Notes: a model not told the origin generated them from the sequence alone. A DNA stretch of 64,000 nucleotides from Gammaproteobacteria bacterium (GCA_009692305.1 SHZK01000001.1:364897-428896), one strand, 5' to 3'. Shown: positions 1 to 8,939, counted from the stretch's first letter. Numbers and translations are program-made.

Positions 1-1140
1 GGTGGGGAACTGGGAATTCGCGGATTCGTCGCAGCCTATGACGTGGTTAGCGGCGCTGCGGTGTGGAAGACCTTTACTATTCCGGCTCCCGGCGAACCTG
101 GATCAGAATCCTGGCCGGGAGATACCTGGCAGACTGGCGGCGTACCGGTGTGGCTCACCGGGTCCTACGATCCCGAATTAAACCTGGCCTACTGGGGCAC
201 GGGTAATGGCGGACCCTGGATGGGGGACACCCGACCCGGTGACAACCTGTATTCGTCCTCGGTCATTGCACTGGATGTCACCACCGGCGAACTGAAGGCG
301 CATCATCAATACCACTGGAACGATTCCTGGGATTGGGACGAGGTGTCGGCGCCGCTGCTCATCGACTTCCAGCGCGATGGCAATACGATTAACGGCATGG
401 TGCATCCAGGGCGCAACGGCTATCTGTGGTTTATGGAGCGCGCCGCAGACCAAATCAATTTCGTCGATGCCAATCCTTATGTGTATCAGGATGTGTTTAC
501 CAGTATCGATCCGGTCACTGGTCGCCCGGAATATGACATGACGAAAAAGCCCGGCACTGGCTACGAGGCCAGTTTCTGTCCGTCACTGTGGGGTGGCAAG
601 GACTGGCCGCCAGCCGCATTCAATCCGGAATTACGCTTGCTCTACATTCCCGCGAATGACAACGTGTGTTCGACCATAGTCGGAGAAGAGATTCAATACA
701 GCCCCGGCCGCTCCTATATAGGTCGTGGACAATCCGAGAATGGCGGCTTTTTTGTGCGACCTGGTACCGATCACATCGGCGAATTGCAGGCCTGGAATGT
801 AGACACAGGTGAGCGTGTCTGGACGCAGACCTTTGCCAGCCAGAACTGGGGGCCGGTATTAAGCACAGCTGGAAATGTGGTGTTCATGGGCGGCACCAAT
901 GATCGTTATTTTCGCGCCTTCGACGCGCGCAGCGGCGAGATTCTCTGGCAGCAGCGCACTAACTCAGGCATTACCGGCGTACCGGTGAGTTACGAACTGG
1001 ATGGCAAGCAATATATTGCGGTGCAGTCCGGCTGGGGTGTGGATGCGGAGCGGGGGCAGAATGTGATCAACATGACTACGGGCGGCACACATTATGTTCC
1101 CCAAGGCGGCGTCATTTGGGTGTTTGCTTTACCTGATTAG
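1..1140 (+). CDS. PQQ-dependent alcohol dehydrogenase, lanthanide-type signature (5' truncated by window)
   Basis: The reading frame is open from base 1, so only the C-terminal 379 residues are visible; the GTG at 43 is an internal codon. The protein is a quinoprotein alcohol dehydrogenase beta-propeller: periplasmic, PQQ-using, oxidising primary alcohols and passing electrons to a c-type cytochrome. Visible signatures are W-x-T-G-x-Y-D-P followed by YWGTGNGGPW (metal-ligand Asn codon 205-207) and SWDWDEVSAP. The catalytic Asp is codon 331-333 and a second Asp follows two residues later (337-339). In this family the extra Asp marks lanthanide-dependent (XoxF/ExaF-like) enzymes, whereas calcium enzymes have Ala there. 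No cytochrome c domain follows, so it is a type I (soluble) form. The C-terminus VIWVFALPD is normal for the family. Substrate is not determinable. Confidence 0.9.
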   Translation, partial: GGELGIRGFVAAYDVVSGAAVWKTFTIPAPGEPGSESWPGDTWQTGGVPVWLTGSYDPELNLAYWGTGNGGPWMGDTRPGDNLYSSSVIALDVTTGELKAHHQYHWNDSWDWDEVSAPLLIDFQRDGNTINGMVHPGRNGYLWFMERAADQINFVDANPYVYQDVFTSIDPVTGRPEYDMTKKPGTGYEASFCPSLWGGKDWPPAAFNPELRLLYIPANDNVCSTIVGEEIQYSPGRSYIGRGQSENGGFFVRPGTDHIGELQAWNVDTGERVWTQTFASQNWGPVLSTAGNVVFMGGTNDRYFRAFDARSGEILWQQRTNSGITGVPVSYELDGKQYIAVQSGWGVDAERGQNVINMTTGGTHYVPQGGVIWVFALPD

Positions 1141-1207
1141 TGCGCCTTTGCTGCAGCATGCGCCGAACTGGCCTATGCTGCGGAACCGCCTGCCTGTTCG
1201 GATTATT

Positions 1208-2455
1208 TTATTCCAGTTTCGCGCCAACCAGCTGCGCCACGGCTGACAACGTCGTTTGCGCGGCGTTCAAACCGAGCCGGAAATCATCGTCAGTAAAATT
1301 AGTCCATACATCGAGTGGTGTATGCCAGCTTGGATTCCAGCCACCGCCGGTATGCGCGCCGCGCTCATTTTCCCGCAAGCTGATGGAAGGCACCGCGTTC
1401 ATGAAAGGTGTGGAGTCGGTGTTCGTCATATGGGGACCGACAGTGGCCGGATAATCAGTGTTATAGGCATCGGCCGCCGCCTTGAAGACGAAGGCGAGGC
1501 GCATGGATGCGTCTGCCAGTTCTGAAGCAAATTGAAATTCGATATTCACGTCAGCCTCCGGGCGCTGGTCACGACTAACCGTGCCATCCGCACGTGGCGC
1601 GCCGTGATCCCACAGCATCATGTCGTGCTGGATCATGCCAAGCCAGCGTGGTTCCGGATAGAGTCCTGATCCCACCGGATTTTCAATTCCTTGCAGTGCC
1701 GCACGCTGTTCCACATAGGCGGTAGAGCCATTGAGTCCGGTTTCCTCGTTATTCCATAGTGCGAAGCGAATGGAGCGCTCAGTCTCTACACCCGGTGCGT
1801 TAAAGATACGGGCGAGCTCAATGACGAGCGCCGTACCAGAAGCGTCGTCATTCACTGCTTCATTCACGCCATGGCCATCCATATGTGCGCCGATGATGTA
1901 CGCCTCATTGGGATACAGACTGCCAATTTTTGTGCAATACACCTGTTCACGCGGGCCGTTCTCGGGTTCTTCGGCATTAAGCAATCGAATGCGTTCGTCC
2001 GGTTGCGCATCGAGGTCCCGATTGACTCCGGTGGGCGCACGATAGCCAAAAATTGAAGAGCCGCCGGGACCGCTGCCATTGCGACCGACACTGCCGCCAG
2101 TGGCTGTGGTCAAATCCGGTGTAGTGGCTGCGGGAGCGGTGGCTTGCGCAGGACTGCGAGGCGCAGGCGGTTCCGGATCGAATGTGTAGTGCAGGCGTTC
2201 CACATTGTCGCAGCCCGCCGCGATTAATTGCTGCTCAATCCAGTCCACGGCATCGCGATTGCGCGTGGTGCCCTGACGTCGATCGCCAAACTGGGTTAGT
2301 CCATTGATGGTTGCTTTATAGCTTTCCAGGTCGAGGCGACTCACCAGTTCACGGACCGGGTCCGGAGCAGCGGACTGGGCGAATGCGATACTGCAGGTAC
2401 ACACAGCTGCGGTTAGCAGGCTACAATTGGTCAGCGCGCGAGCATTAATGAACAT
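1208..2455 (-). CDS. Exported M28-family zinc metallopeptidase
   Basis: Predicted periplasmic di-zinc aminopeptidase of family M28. The start chosen (ATG at 2455) gives a clean signal peptide (MFINARAL... ending at AFAQ) and has an AGGGAG ribosome site just upstream (about 2461-2467); an upstream in-frame ATG at 2503 would add 16 unlikely residues. Metal-ligand motifs are present in order: AHMDGHG (His near residue 191), NDDASG (bridging Asp), NNEETG (Glu pair), QHDMM, and a C-terminal WHTPLD with the last His. Length 415 residues is usual for exported members. A low-complexity Pro/Ala/Gly stretch (about residues 95-135) separates an N-terminal segment from the catalytic core. It is convergent with the PQQ dehydrogenase and heads a run of minus-strand exported enzymes. 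Substrate is unknown. Confidence 0.88.
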   Translation of the reverse strand: MFINARALTNCSLLTAAVCTCSIAFAQSAAPDPVRELVSRLDLESYKATINGLTQFGDRRQGTTRNRDAVDWIEQQLIAAGCDNVERLHYTFDPEPPAPRSPAQATAPAATTPDLTTATGGSVGRNGSGPGGSSIFGYRAPTGVNRDLDAQPDERIRLLNAEEPENGPREQVYCTKIGSLYPNEAYIIGAHMDGHGVNEAVNDDASGTALVIELARIFNAPGVETERSIRFALWNNEETGLNGSTAYVEQRAALQGIENPVGSGLYPEPRWLGMIQHDMMLWDHGAPRADGTVSRDQRPEADVNIEFQFASELADASMRLAFVFKAAADAYNTDYPATVGPHMTNTDSTPFMNAVPSISLRENERGAHTGGGWNPSWHTPLDVWTNFTDDDFRLGLNAAQTTLSAVAQLVGAKLE

Positions 2456-2529
2456 ACGAACTCCCTGAATTAAACCATCACAACAGGCTGCAAGCATATG
2501 CAAGCCCAGCGCTCAGGTCTAGCCTGCTG

Positions 2530-3327
2530 TCAGTTAGGTGATTCTGCCGGGATTGATTTGGTAAATCGCAGCAGGAATTGGTCAGTATTGCGACCAAGCA
2601 TCGGGTTAAACACCGGGCGACGACGGCGATCGGCGGCATTGGCGAGAATTGCGCTTGCTGCCTGCAATTCGAAACCGGCGTGTGCGGCCAACTCCTCAGC
2701 CTGTGACTGCAGCATGCGATGCAGGCGGCTGTTGTCCTGTCCGGCATCGCCGGCATGATCAATTATTGCGAGGGTGCCACCAGGCTTTAGCAGAGTCTGC
2801 AGATGGGATAATAAATTTGCGGCGTAGCTGGGGTCGCTATTGGAAAAGTCATGCAGGATCTGGGCGAGCAGGATGACATCGAGTGATTCCGGTTCGATAG
2901 ACAAATCGAAGAAATTTTCGCGCAGGTGTATCACATTGGAGAGCTCGGCAATTTCAATCCGCTGATCCAGAGCATCTGCCAATGAATACATCTGGCGTAT
3001 GTCTTCCACGTCCGAGCCGGGCGCAGGGTTTTGCGCAAACACTGTGCCGTCAGCGCCCACCACCTGGGACAGGATATAGGTGAAATAGCCATCGGCTGCA
3101 TAAACATCGAGGACGCGCATGCCGGTGTCAATTTCCAGAAATTCCATCACTGCCACTGGTTTGCGCGCATCGTCGCGCAGCAGATGTGCCACATTCCGTG
3201 TGTGTGCATTGAGTGCTGTTAGCAGCGCATTCTTGTCCAGAGCCGCCACTGCATTGATCTGGAAACATGCTGACAGTGCCAGTGCCAACAAAACCAGATT
3301 CCGACAATTATGTAACAGGCCTCTCAC
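2530..3327 (-). CDS. Exported SAM-methyltransferase-like protein (COG4798 type)
   Basis: A 265-residue protein with a class I SAM-dependent methyltransferase fold: motif I VLDVYAADGYF (about residues 72-82), an acidic strand around the VFAQNP position, and a post-motif LLKPGGTLAIIDH. The N-terminus (residues 1-29) is a hydrophobic signal peptide ending in AVAA, so the protein appears to be exported. This combination is characteristic of COG4798, a family of predicted periplasmic methyltransferase-like proteins without established substrate. SAM is cytoplasmic, so the exported location is puzzling: the protein may bind another ligand. It lies 10 bases downstream of the di-heme peroxidase gene and is probably cotranscribed with it. 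Confidence 0.8.
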   Translation of the reverse strand: MRGLLHNCRNLVLLALALSACFQINAVAALDKNALLTALNAHTRNVAHLLRDDARKPVAVMEFLEIDTGMRVLDVYAADGYFTYILSQVVGADGTVFAQNPAPGSDVEDIRQMYSLADALDQRIEIAELSNVIHLRENFFDLSIEPESLDVILLAQILHDFSNSDPSYAANLLSHLQTLLKPGGTLAIIDHAGDAGQDNSRLHRMLQSQAEELAAHAGFELQAASAILANAADRRRRPVFNPMLGRNTDQFLLRFTKSIPAESPN

Positions 3328-3336
3328 ACATCGGTC

Positions 3337-4599
3337 CTAGAGTGCTTGCAGCCATTTGGCAGGAGTCGCCAGTGGTGCGGTCAGTGTCAGCAGGAATGCC
3401 TCGAGTTGACGCAGTTCTACTGTGCGCAATCCTAAAGGTTTTGCTTCATTATGACTGAGCATCGAGACTGGCGCTAAATTGTAGTGCTGCAATACTCCGC
3501 GCAAGCTGGCGATTTGGCCACCGTGCATGTAGGGCGCTGTAAGAGAGGCATTGCGTAGAGTCGGTGTCTTGTGAGCACCAACGAGATCATTCGCAGTGCG
3601 AGCGAAACGTAATTCAGAGCACTGCGCCGAGCTCGCGTCACTAAACTCGCCAAGACAATTGAACGGGTCCTGTTGCGCCGTTCGAATGCCATCGTAGCGA
3701 CCCATGGAAGGTAGTTGTCCAGCCACGCTGAGTATGCCTGTGTTATGGAACTCATGGTTGGTAAAAAGTGGGCCGTTGTGACAGCTCACGCATTGCCCCT
3801 TGTCGATGAAAAGCCGTAATCCGGCGATTTCGGTACCATTCAATACGCTGGATGGATGACTGCCTGCGTCCGTATCTGCTGCCAGCGATTGCGCATAGGC
3901 ATCAAACCGGCTGGCGCCAGGCATTAATTGCCGCTGATATGCCGCCAGCACTTTGCCGACGTTGCTGAATAGGCGTGATATGTCCGTCTGTGATTCGGTG
4001 GTCAGGCTCGACCATTGCGTCTGCTGATCCGGAGTTCCCAGCGGAGTGGCTGACGACGGCACTCCATTCACATCTGCTAATGCGCCGAACAGCGTTTCGT
4101 ATTGAGTCTTGTAAGAGCTGTCATTAGCTATTAACTGTGCCACCTGTACCCGTGAAAAATTATGTTCATGGCCCGCTTCGATAGGTGCCAGTGCCTGGGC
4201 CCATTGGCTGTCTTTACGACCGTCCCAATAAAACCAGGGGCTATAGGATATACCTGCCAGACTCGGTGTATTGCGTGTGCCAATACCGTTGCCGACTGCC
4301 AGGGCTATGCCGTCGGTAAACATCAGGTCTGGCTGGTGACAGGTGGCACAACTTACCTTGCCACTGCCGCTCATGCGCGTGTCGAAAAATAGTTGATGGC
4401 CGAGTTCGACCGCTTGCTCGTTGTCGCTGACACTATTACTGCTGTCGGCGAGGAGTGGCGGCAATGCTGATAATGACAGGGAATGGATCAAGGCTACTTC
4501 TGTTGGTGACCAATCCCGTGATACTGGCAGAGCCAGATAATCCCAAGCGACAAATCCTGTGATCAAAAACGTTATGAATATAAGCAGCAGTTTTTTCAT
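3337..4599 (-). CDS. Di-heme cytochrome c peroxidase / MauG family protein
   Basis: A 420-residue periplasmic protein with two heme c sites: CATCH at residues 84-88 and CVSCH at residues 270-274. It has the CCP/MauG layout, with an N-terminal hydrophobic anchor (residues 4-20), FFDTRMSGSG before the first heme, and TPSLAG and FYWDGR motifs typical of the MauG branch. Members reduce H2O2 with electrons from small cytochromes or act as oxidases on protein substrates. The start codon overlaps the stop of the upstream YtkA-like gene (TAATG), so the two are translationally coupled. I cannot say whether it is a peroxidase or a MauG-like modifying enzyme. Confidence 0.9.
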   Translation of the reverse strand: MKKLLLIFITFLITGFVAWDYLALPVSRDWSPTEVALIHSLSLSALPPLLADSSNSVSDNEQAVELGHQLFFDTRMSGSGKVSCATCHQPDLMFTDGIALAVGNGIGTRNTPSLAGISYSPWFYWDGRKDSQWAQALAPIEAGHEHNFSRVQVAQLIANDSSYKTQYETLFGALADVNGVPSSATPLGTPDQQTQWSSLTTESQTDISRLFSNVGKVLAAYQRQLMPGASRFDAYAQSLAADTDAGSHPSSVLNGTEIAGLRLFIDKGQCVSCHNGPLFTNHEFHNTGILSVAGQLPSMGRYDGIRTAQQDPFNCLGEFSDASSAQCSELRFARTANDLVGAHKTPTLRNASLTAPYMHGGQIASLRGVLQHYNLAPVSMLSHNEAKPLGLRTVELRQLEAFLLTLTAPLATPAKWLQAL

Positions 4600-5042
4600 T
4601 ACAGGCGGAAATCAATTACGGCAGTTTCCTGGGCCCCGTTGATAGTTAGCTCGAACAACAATTGCCACAGTCCAGGCATATGAAATCGCATGCCTTCCAA
4701 CTGATAGTCGCCATTATCCAGCTGCCGTGTGATTTGGGGAGCGGTCGGCATACCGTGATCGTGTTCTGGCATGCCGCCACTGATGCTCATTTGCGCCTGC
4801 AATGGCGCACCATTGGCATCGAGTACCCTGATATACCAGGTGTGAATTTGATTGATCAGCAGCGGATCAAGATCACTGTAAATTTCTATGCGAATGCCGG
4901 TGGCCGTGGTTCCGGTCAGTACTGGTGTCGCAGCAGCGCCGCTTGCGCCGGAAAATTGGGCCAGAACCAGCCAGCTCGCCAGCAATAGCTGACAAGTAAC
5001 TCGTATAAACTGTCTGGGAGAGGCGGATTGCAAGTTATACAT
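4599..5042 (-). CDS. YtkA/FixH-like exported protein
   Basis: About 147 residues with an N-terminal hydrophobic export signal (residues 15-33) followed by an immunoglobulin-like beta domain of the YtkA/FixH type. The recognisable core is SGGMPEHDHGMP followed by YQLEGMRFHMPGLWQL; this Met/His-rich motif with H-M-P-G-x-W is typical of the family and suggests copper or metal handling. Its stop overlaps the start of the di-heme peroxidase by one base, implying a functional pair, perhaps metal delivery or maturation of the peroxidase. An in-frame GTG at 5063 is an alternative start with a weak GGGA upstream. The function is inferred from fold and neighbour only. Confidence 0.7.
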   Translation of the reverse strand: MYNLQSASPRQFIRVTCQLLLASWLVLAQFSGASGAAATPVLTGTTATGIRIEIYSDLDPLLINQIHTWYIRVLDANGAPLQAQMSISGGMPEHDHGMPTAPQITRQLDNGDYQLEGMRFHMPGLWQLLFELTINGAQETAVIDFRL

Positions 5043-5115
5043 AATAGGTGATTCGGCGGTCACGGCAAAATCCCATACAACAGAGTGGGTAACGACCGCA
5101 CGTAGTGAGTAAGCG

Positions 5116-5153
5116 TAAAAAGAAAAAGGGTAAACGATTGCTCGCTCACCCTT
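5116..5153 (-). terminator. Rho-independent terminator after the cold-shock gene
   Basis: On the minus strand, AAGGGT (5148-5153 complement) pairs with ACCCTT (5126-5131 complement) around a 16-base spacer and is followed by a T-rich tract (A-rich on plus, 5116-5127). It sits 60 bases downstream of the cold-shock gene stop. The stem is short, so confidence is moderate. Confidence 0.5.
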
Positions 5154-5212
5154 ATTCTGGAAATAATCGAACCAGTTAAAGCGGCCGCGTCCTGGGACCC
5201 AGCCGGCAACGA

Positions 5213-5422
5213 CTAGATAGCGACAATTTGCTCGGCCTGTGGGCCTTTCTGACCTTGAGTCACCAGGAATTCAACCCGTTGACCTTCAGCCAGTGTCTTG
5301 TAACCAGCGCTTTGAATCGCGCTGAAATGTGCGAATACATCTGGTCCGCCTTCTCTTTCGATAAAGCCAAAACCTTTGCTTTCATTGAACCACTTAACGG
5401 TTCCAGTTATTTTTTCTGCCAT
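5213..5422 (-). CDS. Cold-shock domain protein (CspA family)
   Basis: A 69-residue single cold-shock domain, the usual length. It has the RNP1 motif KGFGFIER and RNP2 motif DVFAHFSAI, and begins [12 protein letters not shown], the standard CspA N-terminus. It binds single-stranded RNA/DNA and acts as an RNA chaperone in the cytoplasm. It is monocistronic: a terminator follows, and about 250 bases without a gene lie upstream (5423-5676), consistent with the long 5' leader that commonly controls csp mRNA stability and translation. I cannot tell which CspA paralogue this is or whether it is cold-inducible. Confidence 0.96.
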   Translation of the reverse strand: MAEKITGTVKWFNESKGFGFIEREGGPDVFAHFSAIQSAGYKTLAEGQRVEFLVTQGQKGPQAEQIVAI

Positions 5423-5676
5423 GCTAAATTTTCCGTAATCGGTAAAAAAATCCTACTCGGTAGGGGTCGTGCTAGAAATTAGGCTGGTACTTATAAACTT
5501 CAGGACGAGGTATTACTACGTAGACTTCGAAATGGGGTGAAATAGTACGCTTACTTTCAAGCTGCGCGAGATTCTACAGGCAAATCCTTGTTAGTCAAGG
5601 AATTTTTAGATTGCAATCAGATAGTTCCAGGCGCCAGCGCTGATTCATAGAGGGGCTAGCGCCCGCTCTTGCTGAC

Positions 5677-6288
5677 TCAACGGCTCTGGTAAACCCCAAA
5701 ATGCACAAAGGGCGCGCTAGCGCGTTGCCCGCGCGACACATTTGCCGGCACCTGGTGGCGCACCGGGGTGAGGCTCTTCAGGTAGGCGGCAATCGCAAAT
5801 GCATCTTCTTCGGTGATGCTGACAAAGGCAGGCCAGGGCATCACTGGAATTGAGCGTGAGCTGTGATCACTAGTGCCGACCCGGATCATCTGTACCAGGC
5901 GATTCATGGTCCAGCTACCCAAGCCCGTTTCCATGTCTGGCGTCAGGTTAGGTGGATAGACGATGCCCGGGAAAGTGTCGACGAACGGGCTGGTATAAGC
6001 GATGCCAGTGCCTGATCCCGCCAGCAGTCGCGACTGATTCGCCGCTCCAGCCAGAGCACAATCGGTGTGACAACTACCACAACCCAGCAATCCAACCATA
6101 TAACGGCTGCGTTGCAATTGCTCTGGAGTGTAGTTCGACGAGGGCACGGCTTCGGGCAGAGCAAAGATGGTAGTGGGATCGAGCTGCTCGAAGTCGTCCA
6201 GCGGGTTATAAGCGACAGGATTGTTGGAGCAGCCATCGACCAGCAACATCAGGCAGCCAAGTAACGACACTTTGAATGATTTAAGCAT
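5677..6288 (-). CDS. Mono-heme cytochrome c, membrane-anchored
   Basis: A 203-residue exported class I-like cytochrome c with one heme site, CGSCH (residues 70-74), and a downstream VMPWPAF segment whose Met is the likely sixth heme ligand. The chosen ATG at 6288 gives a signal peptide ending LLVDGC; the Cys suggests a lipoprotein, although Asp at -2 makes the lipobox imperfect. Nine upstream codons to 6315 are an alternative start. The YPPNLTPD and MPWPAFVSITEEDAFAIAAYL segments resemble the cytochrome subunits of membrane dehydrogenases, so it may accept electrons from a periplasmic dehydrogenase such as the one at the start of the window; that link is inference. Confidence 0.85.
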   Translation of the reverse strand: MLKSFKVSLLGCLMLLVDGCSNNPVAYNPLDDFEQLDPTTIFALPEAVPSSNYTPEQLQRSRYMVGLLGCGSCHTDCALAGAANQSRLLAGSGTGIAYTSPFVDTFPGIVYPPNLTPDMETGLGSWTMNRLVQMIRVGTSDHSSRSIPVMPWPAFVSITEEDAFAIAAYLKSLTPVRHQVPANVSRGQRASAPFVHFGVYQSR

Positions 6289-6466
6289 GACCAGTTCCCC
6301 GGCAAAATGAATCATACGGATTCAAATTCAAGCACAAATGCGTTGTAAGTAACTTGATCTCGCGCAAGAGCATAGCTTTAAGGTTTGCTGTATTTCAGCA
6401 TGAATCCGGTACAATTCGCTTATGCGGATGCGAGATATAAGATGGAGCAAATAGAGAGGCACACAG

Positions 6467-6910
6467 ATGAGACCAACACTGAAAAAATTACTGCAGTTCG
6501 CGAGTAGCGTTGGCGCTGTCGCAGTGCTACTGACGTCTTCTGCCCAAACAGCTGAGCAAGCACCGCTGCTTACCGTAAAGCAGGTGATGAATGCCTTGCT
6601 CACACCGATGACGACAGTGATCTGGGGTGCTTATGAGCTGCAAACCGATGCCGAGTGGTTGGCAGTTGAGAATGCGGCGCTGGGAGTGCTGGCGGCGGGC
6701 AATCTGCTCGCTATCGGTGGTGCCGGAGATGCTGAAACCGCTCTTGCATTGGAGCCTGACTGGCAACGCTATAATCAGCAAATGATTAGCGCTGCACGTT
6801 CTGTGCTGGCGGCAGTGGCCGTGAAGGACGAAGAGGCACTGTCTGCTGCCGGCAATGAAGGTTTATATCCGCCATGCGAATCCTGTCATCAGCAGTATCA
6901 GGCCCAGTAG
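6467..6910 (+). CDS. Cytochrome c'/c556-like protein
   Basis: A 147-residue exported protein with a signal peptide (residues 1-29, cleavage near AQTA) and a single CESCH heme motif at the extreme C-terminus (residues 137-141). A four-helix bundle with C-terminal heme is the hallmark of the cytochrome c'/c556 family. The heme motif is followed by QQY, not the basic residue usual in classic cytochrome c', so the exact subclass is uncertain. It is convergent with the HupE-like gene, separated by 5 bases. Role: periplasmic electron carrier or gas binding, not resolvable. Confidence 0.82.
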   Translation: MRPTLKKLLQFASSVGAVAVLLTSSAQTAEQAPLLTVKQVMNALLTPMTTVIWGAYELQTDAEWLAVENAALGVLAAGNLLAIGGAGDAETALALEPDWQRYNQQMISAARSVLAAVAVKDEEALSAAGNEGLYPPCESCHQQYQAQ

Positions 6911-6915
6911 TGAAC

Positions 6916-7929
6916 CTAGACCAGAAACAAGTTCGGTATGCGCTGGATGAACCAGTAAGTGGCAATGCCACCGAGGCCATAGGCGAGACCGCGCTGAATG
7001 CTGAACTGCAATGGTTGCAGAAACCGGGTGATGAGCAGGTGTATTGCGAGCAACACTAGAATAAACGCGATTTGCCCAGCCTCGACCCCGAGGTTAAAGA
7101 ACAATAGAGCGAGTGGAATGTCGGCATTGCTCAGGCCCAATTCACCCAGCGCTCCGGCAAAACCGAATCCGTGCACCAACCCAAACGCGAACGCAACAAT
7201 CCACGGGCGACTGTGAATCAAGGTCTGCTGGCCGCGCATGCCCATTATGATTTCCCGTGCCAAAAACGCAATTGAGAGCGCAATCAGTACTTCGATGGGT
7301 GCGCCTGGTACAGGAAATACGCCAAGCACCGCAGCTGCCAGCGTAATGCTGTGCGCGATCGTGAAAGCAGTAATGGTTTGCACCAGCTTCCAGAATCCCT
7401 GCAATAGCAACAACAACCCAAGTACAAACAACAGGTGATCGAGACCCAGTAAAATATGTTCTGCGCCGAGTACCAGATAGCGTTGGGCGAGACTGCGGAG
7501 GGAGCCGGCTCCTGCCTTTAATTCAGCGAGTGGTACTGCGACTATATTGCCACTTCCAGGAAAATAGCCCGAAACATCGCTGCCATCCTGCCAGCGTGCG
7601 ACCACGACGACTCCGGCCAGTGCCCAGGGAAAAATTAACTCATCATCTACATTCAGTGTTGGTGTGCACTGGAATCGATAGCTGAATGCGCTGGGCGGTA
7701 AACCTTCACAGCGTTCTGGCAAAATGCGTTCTATATTAAACAGGGGTGGCACTTGTTGATCGACAATGGAGAGTCGGTATTGGTTGTTGGCAGTCTCGTC
7801 CATGAAGACACGCGCGACACCGGTGACATCAATGTCATGTGCGAGCGCGCCGTAATTTGCGCAGCAGCCAATGCAAAGCAGCAATGCGCGCAATGGCTGG
7901 CAAATGATGCTGCCCATACCGTTACTCAT
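6916..7929 (-). CDS. HupE/UreJ-like membrane protein
   Basis: A 337-residue protein with a signal peptide, a periplasmic beta-rich N-terminal half (residues 30-150) and a C-terminal membrane domain of about six helices. The membrane part carries LGLDHLLFVLGLLLL, FTIAHSITL and FGLVHGFGFAGAL, with the spaced His residues typical of the HupE/UreJ_2 family, linked to nickel or other metal movement. The start overlaps the stop of the PpiC gene by four bases (ATGA), so the two are translationally coupled, a pairing I recognise from many proteobacteria. No hydrogenase or urease genes are in the window, so a role in nickel metabolism is not supported here. Confidence 0.85.
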   Translation of the reverse strand: MSNGMGSIICQPLRALLLCIGCCANYGALAHDIDVTGVARVFMDETANNQYRLSIVDQQVPPLFNIERILPERCEGLPPSAFSYRFQCTPTLNVDDELIFPWALAGVVVVARWQDGSDVSGYFPGSGNIVAVPLAELKAGAGSLRSLAQRYLVLGAEHILLGLDHLLFVLGLLLLLQGFWKLVQTITAFTIAHSITLAAAVLGVFPVPGAPIEVLIALSIAFLAREIIMGMRGQQTLIHSRPWIVAFAFGLVHGFGFAGALGELGLSNADIPLALLFFNLGVEAGQIAFILVLLAIHLLITRFLQPLQFSIQRGLAYGLGGIATYWFIQRIPNLFLV

Positions 7930-8744
7930 TCAGTTATGGCGTTTATCAATATTGTATAGCGTGCCCACAACGCATCGATTTCCTGTTGCAGTCGGGTATC
8001 CTCTTCTGCAGCAATCCAGTCGAGTCGCACGCGATCGCTGATTTCTTCGAGAGTTGGAGTGCGCGCCGGATTGTGTTCGAGCACCCGCAGCCAATGCTGG
8101 CCCCGATTGCTGGGAAACGGACCAATCCAGGTCCCGGTGTCGGCAGCAAATACCTCGTCTGCGAATTCCTGCGCAAAAATATTGGCTAAATCGCCATGAT
8201 TCACATTCGGCAATGGCGCCACGCTGCCTTCGCTGAGATCGAGCATAGCCTCTGGTTCGGCGCCAGCGGCGAGCAGCGCCAGCACATCTGCAGGCAGTGC
8301 GTCATTGGTATTGAATACCAACTCATCAGTAGTAACTGTAGCCCGCGACTGATAGCGGCCAGTATTCACCGCAAAATAATTCTCTAACTCGCTCGTAGAA
8401 GGCTGGATGATGTCGCCGCTGAGTACATGTCGCATTTTTTGCGCGAGGATGTCGTGAATACGTGCATCTGCATCCAGATTCATCGCCAGCGCTTCCTGTA
8501 CCAGAATCTGCTCCTCGATATAACTGGCAGTGATGAAATCACGCTGTTCCTGCGAAAGAGCCTGGCCGCTGGTCATTTCTTGCAGGAGGATGCGTGCGTC
8601 AATCTCACTCTGTTCGATTTCCAGAACAGTGCCAGAGCGGGACTGATTTATGCCATATAACGCAAATAGCAGTGCCGCAATGATCAGGAAATGCAGCGTG
8701 GGTTCTTGTGCAAGTTTGCGCAGGGTCGATTGCGTCGCAGTCAT
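7926..8744 (-). CDS. Membrane-anchored PpiC-type peptidyl-prolyl isomerase
   Basis: The selected ATG at 8744 gives 272 residues starting [20 protein letters not shown], followed by one transmembrane segment ([12 protein letters not shown]), the usual start of this family; the ORF can extend to 8807. The N-terminal helical region (residues 45-125) resembles SurA/PpiC chaperone arms. A parvulin-like domain follows (about 140-240) with [16 protein letters not shown], a variant of the parvulin motif G-P-x-x-S-x-x-G-x-H. It probably folds or protects a periplasmic partner. It overlaps the HupE-like gene by ATGA, so the HupE-like protein is the most likely client. Confidence 0.82.
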   Translation of the reverse strand: MTATQSTLRKLAQEPTLHFLIIAALLFALYGINQSRSGTVLEIEQSEIDARILLQEMTSGQALSQEQRDFITASYIEEQILVQEALAMNLDADARIHDILAQKMRHVLSGDIIQPSTSELENYFAVNTGRYQSRATVTTDELVFNTNDALPADVLALLAAGAEPEAMLDLSEGSVAPLPNVNHGDLANIFAQEFADEVFAADTGTWIGPFPSNRGQHWLRVLEHNPARTPTLEEISDRVRLDWIAAEEDTRLQQEIDALWARYTILINAITE

Positions 8745-8882
8745 GGGCGAATGGTCTGGTCCGAAAGTGCTTGTAGTTTGGATTCTGCCAGCAGTGGATG
8801 CAAGCACATAAAGTGCAGGGCAGTTGCAGTATGTTTGAATTTATTACCGGTGTTAACCCTCAAAAGCCAAGGCAGGCTAATC

Positions 8883-8911
8883 TATACAAGGCTAGATGCA
8901 CTCTGTATAAT
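8883..8911 (+). promoter_or_regulatory. Predicted sigma-70 promoter of guaB
   Basis: A perfect -10 box TATAAT lies at 8906-8911 with a -35-like TATACA (4 of 6 matches) at 8883-8888 and a 17-base spacer. It is 29 bases upstream of the guaB ATG. Confidence 0.65.
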
Positions 8912-8939
8912 CTGGCTTTTGTGGATAGTGATAAATCTT

